Assembly: GCA_034401135.1 (NCBI GenBank)
Contig: JAWZSP010000002.1
Coordinates: 1,922,001 to 1,986,000, forward strand
DNA length: 64,000 nt
Origin: Volutella citrinella
Lineage: Eukaryota > Ascomycota > Sordariomycetes > Hypocreales > Nectriaceae
Direction of reading: 5' to 3'
The notes beneath the pieces are model-generated. The model was not told the origin of the DNA, made no database searches, and worked only from the letters and a program-made list of their open reading frames with translations. The position numbers and the translations under genes were made by a program. This document shows positions 12,792 to 23,568 of the stretch, piece by piece; the first letter of the stretch is position 1; each line of letters begins with the position of its first letter.

Positions 12792-13872
12792 ATGGTCGAC
12801 CGTCCCAACAAGCCGTCCGCCCTGGCCTCCACGCCCGCCGCACCCCCGCAGGCCACCATTGACATCACCCACGACAACGCACGAGTCACTGCTACGCTGC
12901 CCTCGGGCGAGAGTGTCGAGGTTCTGCTGCACGGCGCCACCGTCATCAGCTGGAAGGATGCCGCCGGCGACGAGAAGCTCTTCGTGAGCGACGCGGCCGC
13001 CCTCGATGGCAGCGCGCCTGTCCGTGGCGGCATCCCCGTCGTCTTCCCTGTACGATACGAGACCAGACCCAACCACTTCGGCTGTGAACAAAGAAGCTGA
13101 CTCTGTTTCGCTCATATAGGTCTTCGGCACCGCCCCCGACCACGAGGCCACCTCCAAGCTCCCCCAGCACGGCTTCGCCCGCAACTCACGATGGGAGTTC
13201 CTCGGCAAGTCCACCACTGAGGGTGCCGGTGCCAGCTCGGGTGTCAAGCTCGACTTCGGCCTCTCATCTCAAAACCTCCCAGACAGCGTCAAGGCCCAGT
13301 GGCCCTACAGCTTCGGACTCATCTACAGTGTGTCCCTTGACACCGAGACGCTCAACACCACCCTCGTTGTCACCAATGAGGGCGATGAGGCCTTCGATTT
13401 CCAGACCCTCTTCCACACATACTTCAAGATCAGTGTAAGTCGGCGCTGCGCCGCCCCCTGGAGCCGTTTGGTTATCTGACTTGTTGCCTTGCAGGATATC
13501 CAATCCGTCGAGGTGTCCGGCCTCGAGGACTCCAAGTATATTGACAAGGTCAACGCCATGAAGGAGGAGACCCAGACCGCCGCCGTCACCATCTCTGGCG
13601 AGACCGACCGCGTCTACACCCCTGCCAAGGGACCCTCGCACCCCATCGTCATCACTGACGCCGGCAAGCCCCGTTTCCGCATTGTTCGTGACAACCTTGA
13701 CCAGGCTGTCGTCTGGAACCCTTGGGTCGACAAGGCCGCCGGCATCAAGGACTTTGCCCCCAAGGACGGCTGGAAGAACATGGTCTGTGTCGAGCCTGGC
13801 AGTGTTGTGGGCTGGCAGAGGCTGGAGAAGGGCGATGCTTTTGAGGCCGCGCAGACCATCTCGCGGCTGTAA
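12792..13872 (+). CDS. Glucose-6-phosphate 1-epimerase-like protein (aldose-1-epimerase fold)
   Basis: Three exons, 12792-13049, 13120-13434, 13495-13872; 316 residues. The family (yeast YMR099C type) interconverts the alpha and beta anomers of hexose 6-phosphates in the cytosol. Sequence support: the GATVISWK start of the beta-sandwich, RGGIPVVFPVFG, the QHGFAR segment with catalytic His103, FHTYF with His185, VVWNPW, and VEPG with the general-base Glu291. Length matches the family (about 300). Both introns are GT-AG and in phase 0. The frame stays open upstream of the chosen ATG, but that sequence is low-complexity Pro/Thr/Ser and looks like leader; the ATG at 12792 (cacaATGG) gives the normal family N-terminus. 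A galactose mutarotase is the alternative, less likely because of the short hexose-6-P-type architecture. Confidence 0.88.
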
Positions 13873-14375
13873 GCTGGTATGAGCGTGCGTTGTGCTCTGG
13901 GAGAAAACCAGGGCGTGGCAGTTGCGCATCGCACAGCTGCCACTTGGTCGTCATAGTGAAGGTGCCATTGGCCACGAATGTGACGTGCAGGCCATAGAGA
14001 TGCATGGCAAGGAGACAAAGGCGGAAGCGGGGCCCGAGAGAGCGAGTCTTATGATGACGAGGAAACGAAGATGACAAACCCCTAGCCATTATCGAGCGTG
14101 CGTGAGCCTAGTACCGGCGTGCTTAGGAATTCAATCGGAGCTTTCACGAGGGGAGACACACGGCTCCTCCCTTTCCGAACAAAGAAATTTCGATTTGACA
14201 AGACTTTTATCGTGATAGTATGCTTCAAGTATAGTGGCCACCTTGCTTGGGCCAAGCTCCATTGTCTCCAACGGATGTGCAGCCTCTTTTAACATTGTTT
14301 GAACCCCCTTCCCTACGATGATGATGCTAGCGGGGAGTATAGCTACCCTTCTTCAAAACGCAACGAAGCACCCCC
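13873..14375. other. Convergent intergenic region
   Basis: Shared 3' region between the epimerase (plus) and DAHP synthase (minus) genes. No coding or RNA feature was recognised. Confidence 0.5.
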
Positions 14376-14564
14376 CTATTTCTTGGACAGTCGACCGTCC
14401 CAAGCAGCGTTCTGCCTCTGCTCGTTGGAGAAGTGATCCGCAATGAGGAAGGCCAGCTCGAGGGCTTGCTTCTCGTTGAGGCGGGGGTCGCAGAAGCTGG
14501 TGTAGTTTGTGGACAGGTCGTCCTCATCAAGCCCCTCACTACCGCCAAGACACTCGGTGACGGC

Positions 14565-14597
<33 letters not shown>

Positions 14598-15842
14598 GTA
14601 GCTGCCCTGGTCCTTGTGGATGCGCAGCGTCTCCTGGAGCTCGCGGTAGATGTCGCCGAAGCGGCGGGTCTTGATGCCGGCCGGGGTGGAGAGGGTGTTG
14701 CCGTGCATGGGGTCGCACTGCCAGACGACGCAGCGGCGGTACTCGGAGTCTTCGACAGCGCGGATGTGCTGGGGCAGCAGGTCGCGGACGCGGGCGGCGC
14801 CGTAGCGTGTGATGAGGGTGATCTTGCCGGGCTCGCGGTCCGGGTTGAGGGTGCGCAGCAGGGCGAGCAGGTCGTCGGTCGGCGTCGTGGGGCCGACCTT
14901 GATGCCGATGGGGTTGGCGATGCCGCGGAAGAACTCGACGTGGGCGTGGTCGATCTGGCGCGTGCGGTCGCCGATCCAGATGAAATGCGCCGAGGTGTCG
15001 TAGTACTCCTTGTCCTTGGCCGGGGAGGAGGAGGAGGAGGAAGCAGAGTCGCCGTTGGTGCGTCCCCCGGTCGAGGGCTTCTCGAGCAGGCGGGTCAGGG
15101 GCTGCTCGTAGTCGAGGAGGAGGCCCTCATGGCTGGTGAAGAGGTCGACAGACTGCAGCTGGTCCGGACGGGCATTGATGGTCTGCAGGAAGCGCAGGGT
15201 CTGCTGGATGCTAGAGGCGATGCTCGAGTACTTTGCCTTGAGCTCCGGGTCGCGGACGTGGCCCAGGCCCCAGTCGAGCGGGCGGTGCAGGTCGGCGATG
15301 CCCGAGGCGAGAGAAGCGCGGATGTAGTTGAGGGTGGCGGCCGAGTAGTGGTAGGCCTTGACGAGGCGGGCCGGGTCGATGTCGCGCTCGTCGACGCGGA
15401 AGCCGTTGAGGATGTCGCCGCGGAAGCTGGGCAGCTCGCGGCCATCGACCATCTCAGTCGGGCTGGAGCGCGGCTTGGCGTACTGGCCGGCCATGCGGCC
15501 GATGCGGACGACGCGCTTGTTGGTGCCCCAGATGAGCACGACGCTCATCTGCAGCAGCAGCTTGATCTTGGACTCGATGGGCTCCTGGCGGCAGTAGTCG
15601 AACAGCTCGGCGCAGTCGCCGCCCTGCAGCAGGAAGGCGTTGCCCTGGGCCACGTCGCGCAGGTGCGCCTTGAGGGCGAGGATCTCGTGGGGGTGCACGA
15701 GGGGGGGCAGCTGGGCGAGCTCGTCGACGGCCGCGGCGACTCGCTGCGTGTCCGGGTATGGCGGGGCCTGCTTGATGGGCTTGGATCGCCAGCTGTTTGG
15801 GTCCCAGGCGGGAGGGGGGCCCGAGGAGGAGGGGTCTGCCAT
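14376..15842 (-). CDS. aro-8: Type II (plant-like) DAHP synthase
   Basis: A single exon, 488 residues from the ATG at 15842. It catalyses the first step of the shikimate pathway, joining phosphoenolpyruvate and erythrose 4-phosphate to give 3-deoxy-D-arabino-heptulosonate 7-phosphate. Class II hallmarks are visible: the WRSKPIKQAPPYPD start, LLQGGDCAELF, the GRMAGQYAKPRS metal/substrate region, SFRGD, HFIWIGDRTRQ, GIKVGPT, and ITRYGA followed by WQCDPMHGNT. Length matches the class (about 460-500). In Neurospora the tryptophan-sensitive isozyme aro-8 belongs to this class, which is why I use that symbol; allosteric behaviour here is inferred only. The frame is open for 38 further codons upstream, encoding a Pro-Thr-His repeat (see the repeat at 15889-15920), so a longer N-terminus is possible but unlikely. 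Confidence 0.93.
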
Positions 15843-15888
15843 GGTGGCGGGGTAGCTGGGGGGAGTAGAAGTTGGAGGTGAGGGAGGG

Positions 15889-15920
15889 TGAGTGGGTGGA
15901 TGAGTGGGTGGATGAGTGGG
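15889..15920. repeat. 12-bp tandem repeat upstream of DAHP synthase
   Basis: The unit TGAGTGGGTGGA is present about 2.7 times. It lies in the leader of the minus-strand DAHP synthase gene and, read in its frame, would encode Pro-Thr-His-Pro repeats. Confidence 0.7.
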
Positions 15921-15964
15921 AGCACTAGGGGAGGAAAGTTGGAGGTGAGTGGGCAAGAGCTACC

Positions 15965-15994
15965 AGGTGAGGCGAGGTGAGGCGAGGTGAGGCG
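15965..15994. repeat. 10-bp tandem repeat (AGGTGAGGCG x3)
   Basis: Three perfect head-to-tail copies of AGGTGAGGCG lie about 120 bp upstream of the DAHP synthase ATG. Function is unknown; it may be simple slippage. Confidence 0.75.
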
Positions 15995-16722
15995 ACGTCA
16001 GGTGAATTTTTTGGCGGTCTGGATTTGGACTATGGAGGTTGTGACTCCGTGTGGTGCCTGTGGCTGCTAATTACAAAGGAAAAGAAAATATGCTTGCTGC
16101 GAGTCTGAGATGCGGAGTAGCGTGGGGCACTGCTGATTCGCCAATTCCAGCATTGCTCTCACTAAAACCCGGGGGAGCTTCTGGAGCCGAAGTTTGTCAA
16201 TAAGTTCAATGTTGAGTCATCCTATTGATGGCGGTTCACACAGGTATGACTCTTTGGCTTGGCTTTGTTTGCCCTTTGACAGCTTGCGACGGACGGACCC
16301 ACCTAACGGGACAGTTCCGTCTCCTGCTCAAGCCATTCCGCGCGGGAACATCTGGTGACGGGTTCCATCGGCCCCTAAGCTCAATCATCGCTCCCTACAT
16401 TTGAATTGAACATTTGTTGCTCCAGGTTTCTTCTAGATAACATAATTGATAGCCTCGTTTTTTTGTTACAGAGACTACTTATTTATTCTACCGCTTTCGG
16501 TGCATTGCCACTCCCGGGGCGACAGGCACTTGGCTCACTTTGGGACGAGTCGACGCTTATGTAGTGTATATATCTTTACTTCAATTCATTTCCGGGGGAT
16601 GCAGCTTGACTGAGAAGGTAGCTCCATCGTTAAACAATACATACAGACCTTCCAGGCCCCCATGATAGTGAAAGTTGTCCAAGTTGAAGGAGCTAGTCTC
16701 GTCCTTGTGTTTTCTTAGATAG
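15995..16722. other. Intergenic region, no gene seen
   Basis: Upstream of DAHP synthase and 3' of the small secreted protein gene. Moderately AT-rich after 16380; no coding signal. Confidence 0.45.
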
Positions 16723-17297
16723 CTAGTTGCGTCCAGTCACCCTCGAAGGGACAACAAATGCGGGCAGTCCATTGTCCACAACGGTCTGCACAGTGTAGTC
16801 ACCGGACAATTCTGTGGGGAACCCGCCGGTGCATGGTCCTGTCAGACAGTCATCAATGGGAGCCGAAATATTGACAGCCGACAAGGTAAGTTGTGGTTTC
16901 CTACGGGATTTTATTTGTTGATATTCTCAGGGCTATTGATAGAAAAGGCTTACCCTATAACCTGGCAACCAATGTGGATAATCTCAAGCGCGGTAGAATG
17001 GATTTTGATTTTGAACTTCCCGTCCGCAGAGAAGGCCCCAATCTCAGGGTTGATTTTAGCGCCCGTCCTCTAGTCAAAATTGTCTGAAGTAGTGCCTCTG
17101 AAGTCGTCGCTGATAGTAAATTTGAACTCGTCAATATTCCCTGCATCCAAGCCAACGGGCGGCCTTGGGACGAGTACGATGTTTTGGAGAGTGACTTTGG
17201 TAGGGGCGGTACATTGCGGCACGGCGACGGCCTGAGGGGCTGCCAGGGCGGAAGGCAAGGAAGCGAGGAAAGTGGCAAGAATAGTAGTGAGCTGCAT
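16723..17297 (-). pseudogene. Small secreted protein gene with an in-frame TAG
   Basis: Exon 1 is 17297-16954 and exon 2 16900-16723, separated by a 53-nt GTAAGC...TAG intron that keeps the frame. The product begins with a clear signal peptide (MQLTTILATFLASLPSALA) and would be about 172 residues with four cysteines, the last two as CLTGPC. However, codon 76 is TAG (17072-17070). The same frame continues for 39 codons to a good splice donor, and exon 2 continues in phase to a normal stop, so the downstream part looks coding. As sequenced, translation would stop at 75 residues. It may be a young pseudogene, a population polymorphism, a sequencing error or a readthrough product. I do not recognise the family; a secreted, possibly effector-like protein is only a suggestion from size and signal peptide. 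Confidence 0.6.
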
Positions 17298-18478
17298 TTT
17301 GGCTAGATGCGGTGGAGTGCTGGGCAGTGTTGTGGTGTCTGATACCTGATGGGGCTGTGGTTGCTTGGTCGAGGCACATCATGGAGCGGGATATTGCCAG
17401 CTTTCTAAGTACAAACAAAGCACGGGTAGTTGGACGGCGGTTTTTCTTTCTATCAAAAGCTTATTTCCCATCCTACAGACGTTTGTTTCGGGCGGATGGT
17501 GGACTTCCTCCGCATTGCGCCGAGGTTTGGCTTGACTTGGGCGAATCCTTGTGGCGAGCGGCCAGCGACAACATGCCCAGGGAACAAGCCGCGAAGTGAG
17601 GCTTGATTTATTAGGAACGAAGGGAGAAGCTAACCAAGAGTTTTGGCCGAAGTCCACCAAAATAGCGACAGGAGGGCTCCAGTGACCGGGAGGCCCTGGA
17701 AGGAGTGGGGGTGGAATCCTAGCGTCGGGTAGGAGCATGAATCGATCCTGCCCCAGAGTCAACTCGAAACGACGCACACCGGGCTCTGGTTTCAGCAATT
17801 GAAAGGAAGAAACTTGGCATAGTAGTAAACCTTGACTCCTGGCTTGTAATTAGTAGCGAGTTGGGCAGTGAAGTGGGCGGAGCTCTATCAACTTAAGCTT
17901 ACCTTACTTGTAGGTTTCCCATTTGTAGCACACTCGTCCCACGACTGTAGCAGTGGCCGTTTCTGCCTTCAGGGCAACACGGGCCTGTGGCTTAGGCGCC
18001 GTTGGCCCCGCCGGTGTGGCGCCCCACGCACTCGGGCCGTGGAGCGCATCGTCCGACATGACAGTGACTATTATAATATCTAATATAGTGAGGGGTGGGC
18101 AGGGGAATTATTATAAAGAAACCTATGTCTGCAGGTAGACGTCTTAATTTGACACAATCCTCAACCCGTCTTATTTATCCCTCATTCCTCTCCAGCTGCG
18201 TTGTCAAACGGAACAGGGAGACTACACACGGCACAAAATCGCAGCTGGTGACAGCGGGCACCTTCGCTTCTCCAATTATCATAAGACGGTCCCAGATCAC
18301 TTCTAGACCACAATTCTAACCCTGAACGCCTCATAAAAATGCCAAAAGCCGACATCAACAATTAGATCAAACCCTCTCGGCCGTTCCTTCGTGTATGCTT
18401 CATATATGCTTCATACTTCCAACAGCTTGTGAGTCACATCTCTCTGGTCGAGACTGAATAAACAAAGAGCCCGTATGT
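17298..18478. other. Intergenic region, no gene seen
   Basis: Lies between the secreted-protein promoter side and the 3' end of the Zn2Cys6 gene. It contains AT-rich patches (18060-18120) but no supported gene. Confidence 0.45.
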
Positions 18479-20323
18479 CTAAGCCCCATTGGTTATACGA
18501 ATACCGTCCCTAAGAATGTTGGCTAGCTCGTCCGCCTTGGTCGCCACATCGGCCGACTTGTCGCCGCTGATGACGCTCCTTGCGTCGGCTGCAAACTTGG
18601 GCGACTTGAGCTGCATGATGCTGGCCACGCGCAGTAGCTGCTGGCGGATCCACGACCGTTGACCTGGCCGTAGGAACTGCTCCAACCTGGGGCCATGTGG
18701 CTCCGTATAGAGGCGGAACAGGTAGTTCATGGGCCCCATTATGTGCCACGGCCCGCGCATAATCATGTGCCCCTGGTGATCCTCTCGGGACATGATGTTG
18801 TTGAGCTTCCAGTTGTGCCTGAATGCCTCATCATTGGGGTTCAGGTCGTGGTAGTTGGGCAGCTTGACACGGGGCTCGGAGAACTCTCCTAGGTGCGCGC
18901 GGTGGATGCGATTACCGAGGTAGTAAGGGACGCTTGCGCAAATGGCATCGAAGAGCTCTTGGATGCGGTCCTGTATGTCTTCGATGGCCTCCATGTCCAC
19001 CGCCGTCTCTCCAGGGCTATTCAGCCCGGAACGTGCAAACTGAGGATACAGGTAGAAGACCAGCATCATGTTCAACAGCCGCAGGCGGTATAGCCGCCAT
19101 GTGTTCCAGATGCTGCCGATCTGGACAGAAATGTAGATGTCCAGGAGTCCCATGTAAGTTTCGATGGGCGGTTCAGCTGTGGGGATGCGATTGAGCCTCA
19201 CAGGTCGCCAATGGTTGGGGATAGACTCGACCCAATCAATGAGTTGGGCATCTGCGGTCTGTATCTCGCAGATGAGTTTGTCCAAGTCCTCCTGTGGCAA
19301 CAACACGGACGTGGGCTGTTCCCATATCTGGGCAAACTGGTACTGGAGCGAGGCCACGGAGATGCCAATGGTGTCCAGGGTCGAACCTGCGTTCTTCAGG
19401 TTCAATTGCTTCTTGGCAAATGCCTGTGCAATGGGGGAGACTGGTCTCTTGTCCCGGACGGCATCCCTGATCTCGCTGTGCAGGATGTAGTTGAGCACAT
19501 GCATGCCATACTGGGCCTTTGCAATGGCCGTGTGATGATGCTCCAGCAGCGCAACGGCGCCGTTCTGGTGAACCCGCTTCGCTTCCCTGAGCCTAAAGGC
19601 GCCCGCCAAGTTGTCGTAGAACTGTAGCACCAGGGCCGCCATGATGGTTGCCGGCTTCTTTGTCTCAACGGGGTCCTTGACGGCCGACTGCAAGCGGGAA
19701 AAGGCCTCTGCGAGGATGCCGTTGGGTGACTCAAAAGAATTGCGGCCGCTGCGGAGGAATGCCAGCAGCTTGGTGGCGACAGCGGTGACGGCCATGGTGA
19801 CGGGGGCACGGGGCATCTCGGCCGACATGACGGGACTGAGGACCTCGAAGAAGCCGCGGGCAGAGGTCAAGTCGTTGCCCATCTCACCGAAGTGGGCGAG
19901 GAACCAGGACACGGCGACATCTTGCTCACCGTACGAGGGCGATACTGTGAAGGACGGGGTGTAAAACGAAGAGGAGGAAGAGTGGGAAGAGGAAGAGGAC
20001 GATATCAGTGAGGATGAAGACGGGGACGAATGGGGAGGGTACGGGGAGGACGGGGTCGGTCCCCGGGAAGAGAAGGAAGGCGAAGACGACCCAGAAGCCG
20101 ATGCATCAAAGACGACGAGACTGGCATGGGCAGCGGCGGCGGCAGAGGCGGGCGGGCGGGAAACCTTTTGTTCCTTGAAACGGAACTTGACACCCTTCTT
20201 CTCGTAGCCGCCACACTCACGGCCCAGGCGGAGACAGCGCTGGCAGCTTGGCTTTCCCTCGTCGCACTTGACGCGGCGCTGCTTGCACGTGTGGCAGCCC
20301 TTGGACGGGCCAAGGTTGACCAT
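18479..20323 (-). CDS. Zn2Cys6 transcription factor
   Basis: Uninterrupted frame of 614 residues. The N-terminus has a canonical binuclear zinc cluster with cysteines at 10, 13, 20, 27, 30 and 37 (CHTCKQRRVKCDEGKPSC, then QRC and REC), followed by a basic segment and a long Ser-rich linker (about residues 60-130). The C-terminal two thirds is helical and resembles the fungal-specific transcription factor domain that follows such clusters (Fungal_trans_2 type). It should be a nuclear DNA-binding regulator. Its start is 1.0 kb from the divergent start of the alpha/beta hydrolase gene, so the two share an upstream region and the hydrolase is a natural candidate target; this is inference. The target metabolite cannot be told from sequence. 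Confidence 0.88.
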   Translation of the reverse strand: MVNLGPSKGCHTCKQRRVKCDEGKPSCQRCLRLGRECGGYEKKGVKFRFKEQKVSRPPASAAAAAHASLVVFDASASGSSSPSFSSRGPTPSSPYPPHSSPSSSSLISSSSSSHSSSSSFYTPSFTVSPSYGEQDVAVSWFLAHFGEMGNDLTSARGFFEVLSPVMSAEMPRAPVTMAVTAVATKLLAFLRSGRNSFESPNGILAEAFSRLQSAVKDPVETKKPATIMAALVLQFYDNLAGAFRLREAKRVHQNGAVALLEHHHTAIAKAQYGMHVLNYILHSEIRDAVRDKRPVSPIAQAFAKKQLNLKNAGSTLDTIGISVASLQYQFAQIWEQPTSVLLPQEDLDKLICEIQTADAQLIDWVESIPNHWRPVRLNRIPTAEPPIETYMGLLDIYISVQIGSIWNTWRLYRLRLLNMMLVFYLYPQFARSGLNSPGETAVDMEAIEDIQDRIQELFDAICASVPYYLGNRIHRAHLGEFSEPRVKLPNYHDLNPNDEAFRHNWKLNNIMSREDHQGHMIMRGPWHIMGPMNYLFRLYTEPHGPRLEQFLRPGQRSWIRQQLLRVASIMQLKSPKFAADARSVISGDKSADVATKADELANILRDGIRITNGA

Positions 20324-21356
20324 GGCTGCTGCTGCTGCTGCTGCGTCTATCGATGGGCTCGCGCAGGGTCGGTCTCAAGCCACGAGGCTATTCCCTCGTG
20401 TTCCTTAGCTGCTGCTGGGGCGTGGGATCCGCGTATCGATCGGGCAGTAAGTACCAGTCTGGGCGAGATTGAATGCAAATACAGACGCACGCGCGCGCAA
20501 CACCATCGACAAAAGGAGAATTTGTTTGCGAGGCGGCTGGCCATGGCAATTTATCGACTCGCCCATCGTCGGCAGCGGTGGAGGCGGGGGCCCCCCCAGC
20601 TGATGCTGTGTCCAAGGTTGCTGACCACTGACGCATCTCGAGATGCACTGCCGGCCCCAGCTTCGCAAAAAGATTTCCCGTTTCGGCAAGGCCGCGCCCA
20701 CCCACAAGGCTGGTGGGTGTCAGAGCGTCGCACCAGTGCGGAACGCGCACGCTTAATTATTATCAATTCCTCCGAGTCCACTCTTCCGGGGCGGCTGTCC
20801 CGCAATCACCGATCCCGCCGAGGACCAGGGATGGCCTGGATGGGTGCCCGTGTGGTGCTGCGACTAGTTTAACTATTATTTGACTTCAAGTCGAGTCCTG
20901 CACCCGCCTTCCTACTCTATTCTTATTCCAAACCCTGCATCCCTCCCTGGTTCCCCTGACGTGTAAGAATGACGACAGCCTTCGCACTCGGACTTTCGCC
21001 CATATCATGAGTCGCATTAACCTCCTAAACCCGGGGAGATGTCCCGAGTTGTTGCATATTCGGCGACAGATTCGCAAAAAATTATCTGTGTCTGTTCTGG
21101 CCGAATCTTACTCCGCCTGCCTTCTTGGTTGGCTGCAATAAGCCATGGGTAAATATATAGATAAAGACAATGTGTGGATGTGTCCATTCTCAACCTCGGA
21201 CATCTTGAGCAACAATCCCGACTCCAGACTGAGACTCTTCCCTTGCCAGGATATCCAAGTGGTATTCTCACACCCATCGACAACTCCTACTGCTGCCTAC
21301 GCACCGGTCTGGCTTATTATTGGGCACCCAGGCACAACAACTCCCTTCTCGTGCTT
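20324..21356. promoter_or_regulatory. Divergent promoter region: Zn2Cys6 gene / hydrolase gene
   Basis: A 1.03-kb shared upstream region. On the plus strand TATATA at 21154-21159 lies about 200 bp before the hydrolase ATG. No other gene is seen in it. Confidence 0.5.
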
Positions 21357-22688
21357 ATGGAGTCCATCAACCTGCAGCCCGCCCCGGCCTCGGCCGATGC
21401 GAGCGGCCCCCATCTCCCGCCTGCAGCTGACTCTGCCGCCGAAACCCCCGACGGTGTAGAGACCCAGAAGAAACACCCTATGCTGCTCTTGAGTGACGAT
21501 GAGTCGTTCCATTACGAGATTATCGTTCCGCTCGCTTTCGCCTCCTACAATGGAGCCGATGTGGGGCCACTGCTTGGCGCCGCAAAGGATATCAAGGCGG
21601 GCGACTTTGACAGCTTCTCCCAAACGTTCCACCGTCTAGCTCTGGAGACAAAGGCCAGCGCGGAGGACCCGGAGAATTCATATGATGCAGTTAATGTCCG
21701 CGACACCTGGTTCGCCGCGTCGACATACTTCCGCCGTGCCGACTTCTACCTCCACGGCGACTGGAACAATCCCTTGATCAACAGTCTCTGGGACGAACAG
21801 CGCGTTGCCTTTGACAAGGCCATTGCGTCTCTCCCAGTCCCGGGCCAGCGCCTCTCCATCCCCGCCGAGGGCTTCACCATCGAGGCCGTTTGGTATGCCG
21901 TATCGTTCGATACCGTGAGGCGCCCGACACTCATCTTGACCAACGGCTACGACGCCTCCCAAGAGGACTTGTACCACACCATCGTGGTGCCCGCCCTGGC
22001 CCGGGGATGGAACTGCCTGACTTACGAAGGCCCCGGCCAGCCCACCGTCCGCCGAAACCAGAACCTGGGCTTCATACATGACTGGGAGCGCGCTGTCACC
22101 CCGCTGGTCGACTATCTGCTCACGGCCAAGGCCTACGTTGTCGACCCGGACCGCCTCGTTCTCTTTGGCTACTCGTTTGGCGGCTACCTCGTGGCCCGCG
22201 CCGCCGCTTACGAGCCCCGTCTGTCCGCTGTGATGCTCAACGGCGGCGTCTGGGATACCCACGAGGCCTTCACCGACCACCTCCCCCCGTTCCTGAAGCA
22301 GACATACGAGGCCGGAGACAGGCAGACGTTTGACGAGCATGCGGCAAAGCTCCGCAGCGCACCAGGCGTCCCGACCCAGGTGCGCTGGGGCCTCGAGCAG
22401 GGCTTGTGGTCCTTCAACACCAGGTCTGCGTTTGAGTTCTTCCAGATGACCAAGAACTTCAACCTCCGCGACTGTGTAGACCGTATCAAGTGTCCCGTGT
22501 GGATCGCTGATGCCGAGCTGGAGGGCTTCTTCGTCGGGCAGTCCGCCAAGGTCAAGGAGGCCCTGGGCGACCAAGCAACTCTCCACAAGTTTACTGGGGC
22601 CGCCGGCTACCACTGCCAACCTGGTGCGCTGCAAGAGCTGGCTCGGGTCATGTTTGCTTGGTTGAACAAGACGTTGCCTGCCAAGTGA
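21357..22688 (+). CDS. Alpha/beta hydrolase, Ayg1-like
   Basis: Single exon, 443 residues. The Ayg1-like/dipeptidyl-aminopeptidase-type hydrolases include fungal polyketide-shortening C-C hydrolases. Visible: an N-terminal helical part with FxxASTYFRRADFYLH, the lid region, ILTNGYDASQEDLYH, the GPGQP oxyanion strand-turn, the nucleophile elbow GYSFGGY with Ser273, an acid in the DAELEGFF loop, and a C-terminal GAAGYHC with the catalytic His. Length fits the family (about 400-440). The first in-frame ATG is at 21357; upstream codons are open but lack an ATG and lie downstream of a TATA element, so they are probably leader. Substrate is unknown: no polyketide synthase is present in the window, so a pigment role is not supported by context. 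It is divergent from a Zn2Cys6 regulator. Confidence 0.85.
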   Translation: MESINLQPAPASADASGPHLPPAADSAAETPDGVETQKKHPMLLLSDDESFHYEIIVPLAFASYNGADVGPLLGAAKDIKAGDFDSFSQTFHRLALETKASAEDPENSYDAVNVRDTWFAASTYFRRADFYLHGDWNNPLINSLWDEQRVAFDKAIASLPVPGQRLSIPAEGFTIEAVWYAVSFDTVRRPTLILTNGYDASQEDLYHTIVVPALARGWNCLTYEGPGQPTVRRNQNLGFIHDWERAVTPLVDYLLTAKAYVVDPDRLVLFGYSFGGYLVARAAAYEPRLSAVMLNGGVWDTHEAFTDHLPPFLKQTYEAGDRQTFDEHAAKLRSAPGVPTQVRWGLEQGLWSFNTRSAFEFFQMTKNFNLRDCVDRIKCPVWIADAELEGFFVGQSAKVKEALGDQATLHKFTGAAGYHCQPGALQELARVMFAWLNKTLPAK

Positions 22689-23568
22689 AGCAAGCTGTTT
22701 GTCGTAGCCCGCCCATTGAATTGTACATAGCCGTCAACGGAGCAGTGTACTGGTATGCTCTTTTATAGATGATAGCAGATTGATTCAGGGAATGCACCCC
22801 GTCTACTACCAAGTGAGGAAGAATGAGAGTAAAAGGGGACCATCCGGGTCCAAAGCCGTAGCCCCCCAGAGACGCACCGCTAGGACGCATGGTTACGAGG
22901 CAACGCCACGGGCCATGACGAGCTTCACCAAGATCAATCAAATACCCCGCAGTATGCAGTTTATCCATGCTCAAGATTGATTAATTTAAAGAGTGGTTCA
23001 TTGCTTTTGCTCGTGCGCAATTGAGGCCCAGCGTATCTGGCCTGCAGCGGACAGTGCGTGATAATTTGCAAGGGCCCGCTGCTAAGACGAACGGTGCAGG
23101 GGCTCTCCCCACTCGCCCAGCGGCTGGAGCATGGGTTTGCTGCAATCTAAACACTGCACTGCGCAGTAGCGAGACACCGGCCGTGATGGTGCGGCCATAT
23201 GCGCGCATGCTTCGCAGCCGCCATGCTGCATACATGGAATACCATGCTTTTCGTCGGCTTTGTAGAGAATCCAGGGAATTCATCAGTCTCTCTCATGAAC
23301 ACGCTGATCAGTCAGTCGCTGGGTGAAGTGGTTGACAGGTGTGGCTTCAGGCGATCGGCAGCTTGACGTATAAGTGGGGCGTGTTGCCGAGCAACGCTCA
23401 CAAACACGATGGTCCACAACAAAGGCAGCTGCCGAGATTGGGAATCACGGGTTCATCGTTAGTCGTTGCCATTTATCGGACGGCCATGTAAACACGCTCT
23501 TCTTAATACTTCCCTCGTCATACTAACCCCAGTGCATCCCGCATACACAGCACATACATACAGCAATC
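22689..23568. other. Intergenic region, no gene seen
   Basis: Hydrolase 3' end and upstream region of the AT-hook/BRCT gene. No supported feature. Confidence 0.5.

Noticed and set aside
14433..15881. 482-codon open frame on the plus strand opposite DAHP synthase
   Set aside because: It is the shadow of a GC-rich, codon-biased gene; its translation is Val/Ala/Gly/Glu-rich and lacks any family motif.
15965..15994. Three 10-bp repeats considered as a CRISPR-like array
   Set aside because: Direct head-to-tail copies with no spacers in a eukaryotic leader; simple tandem duplication.
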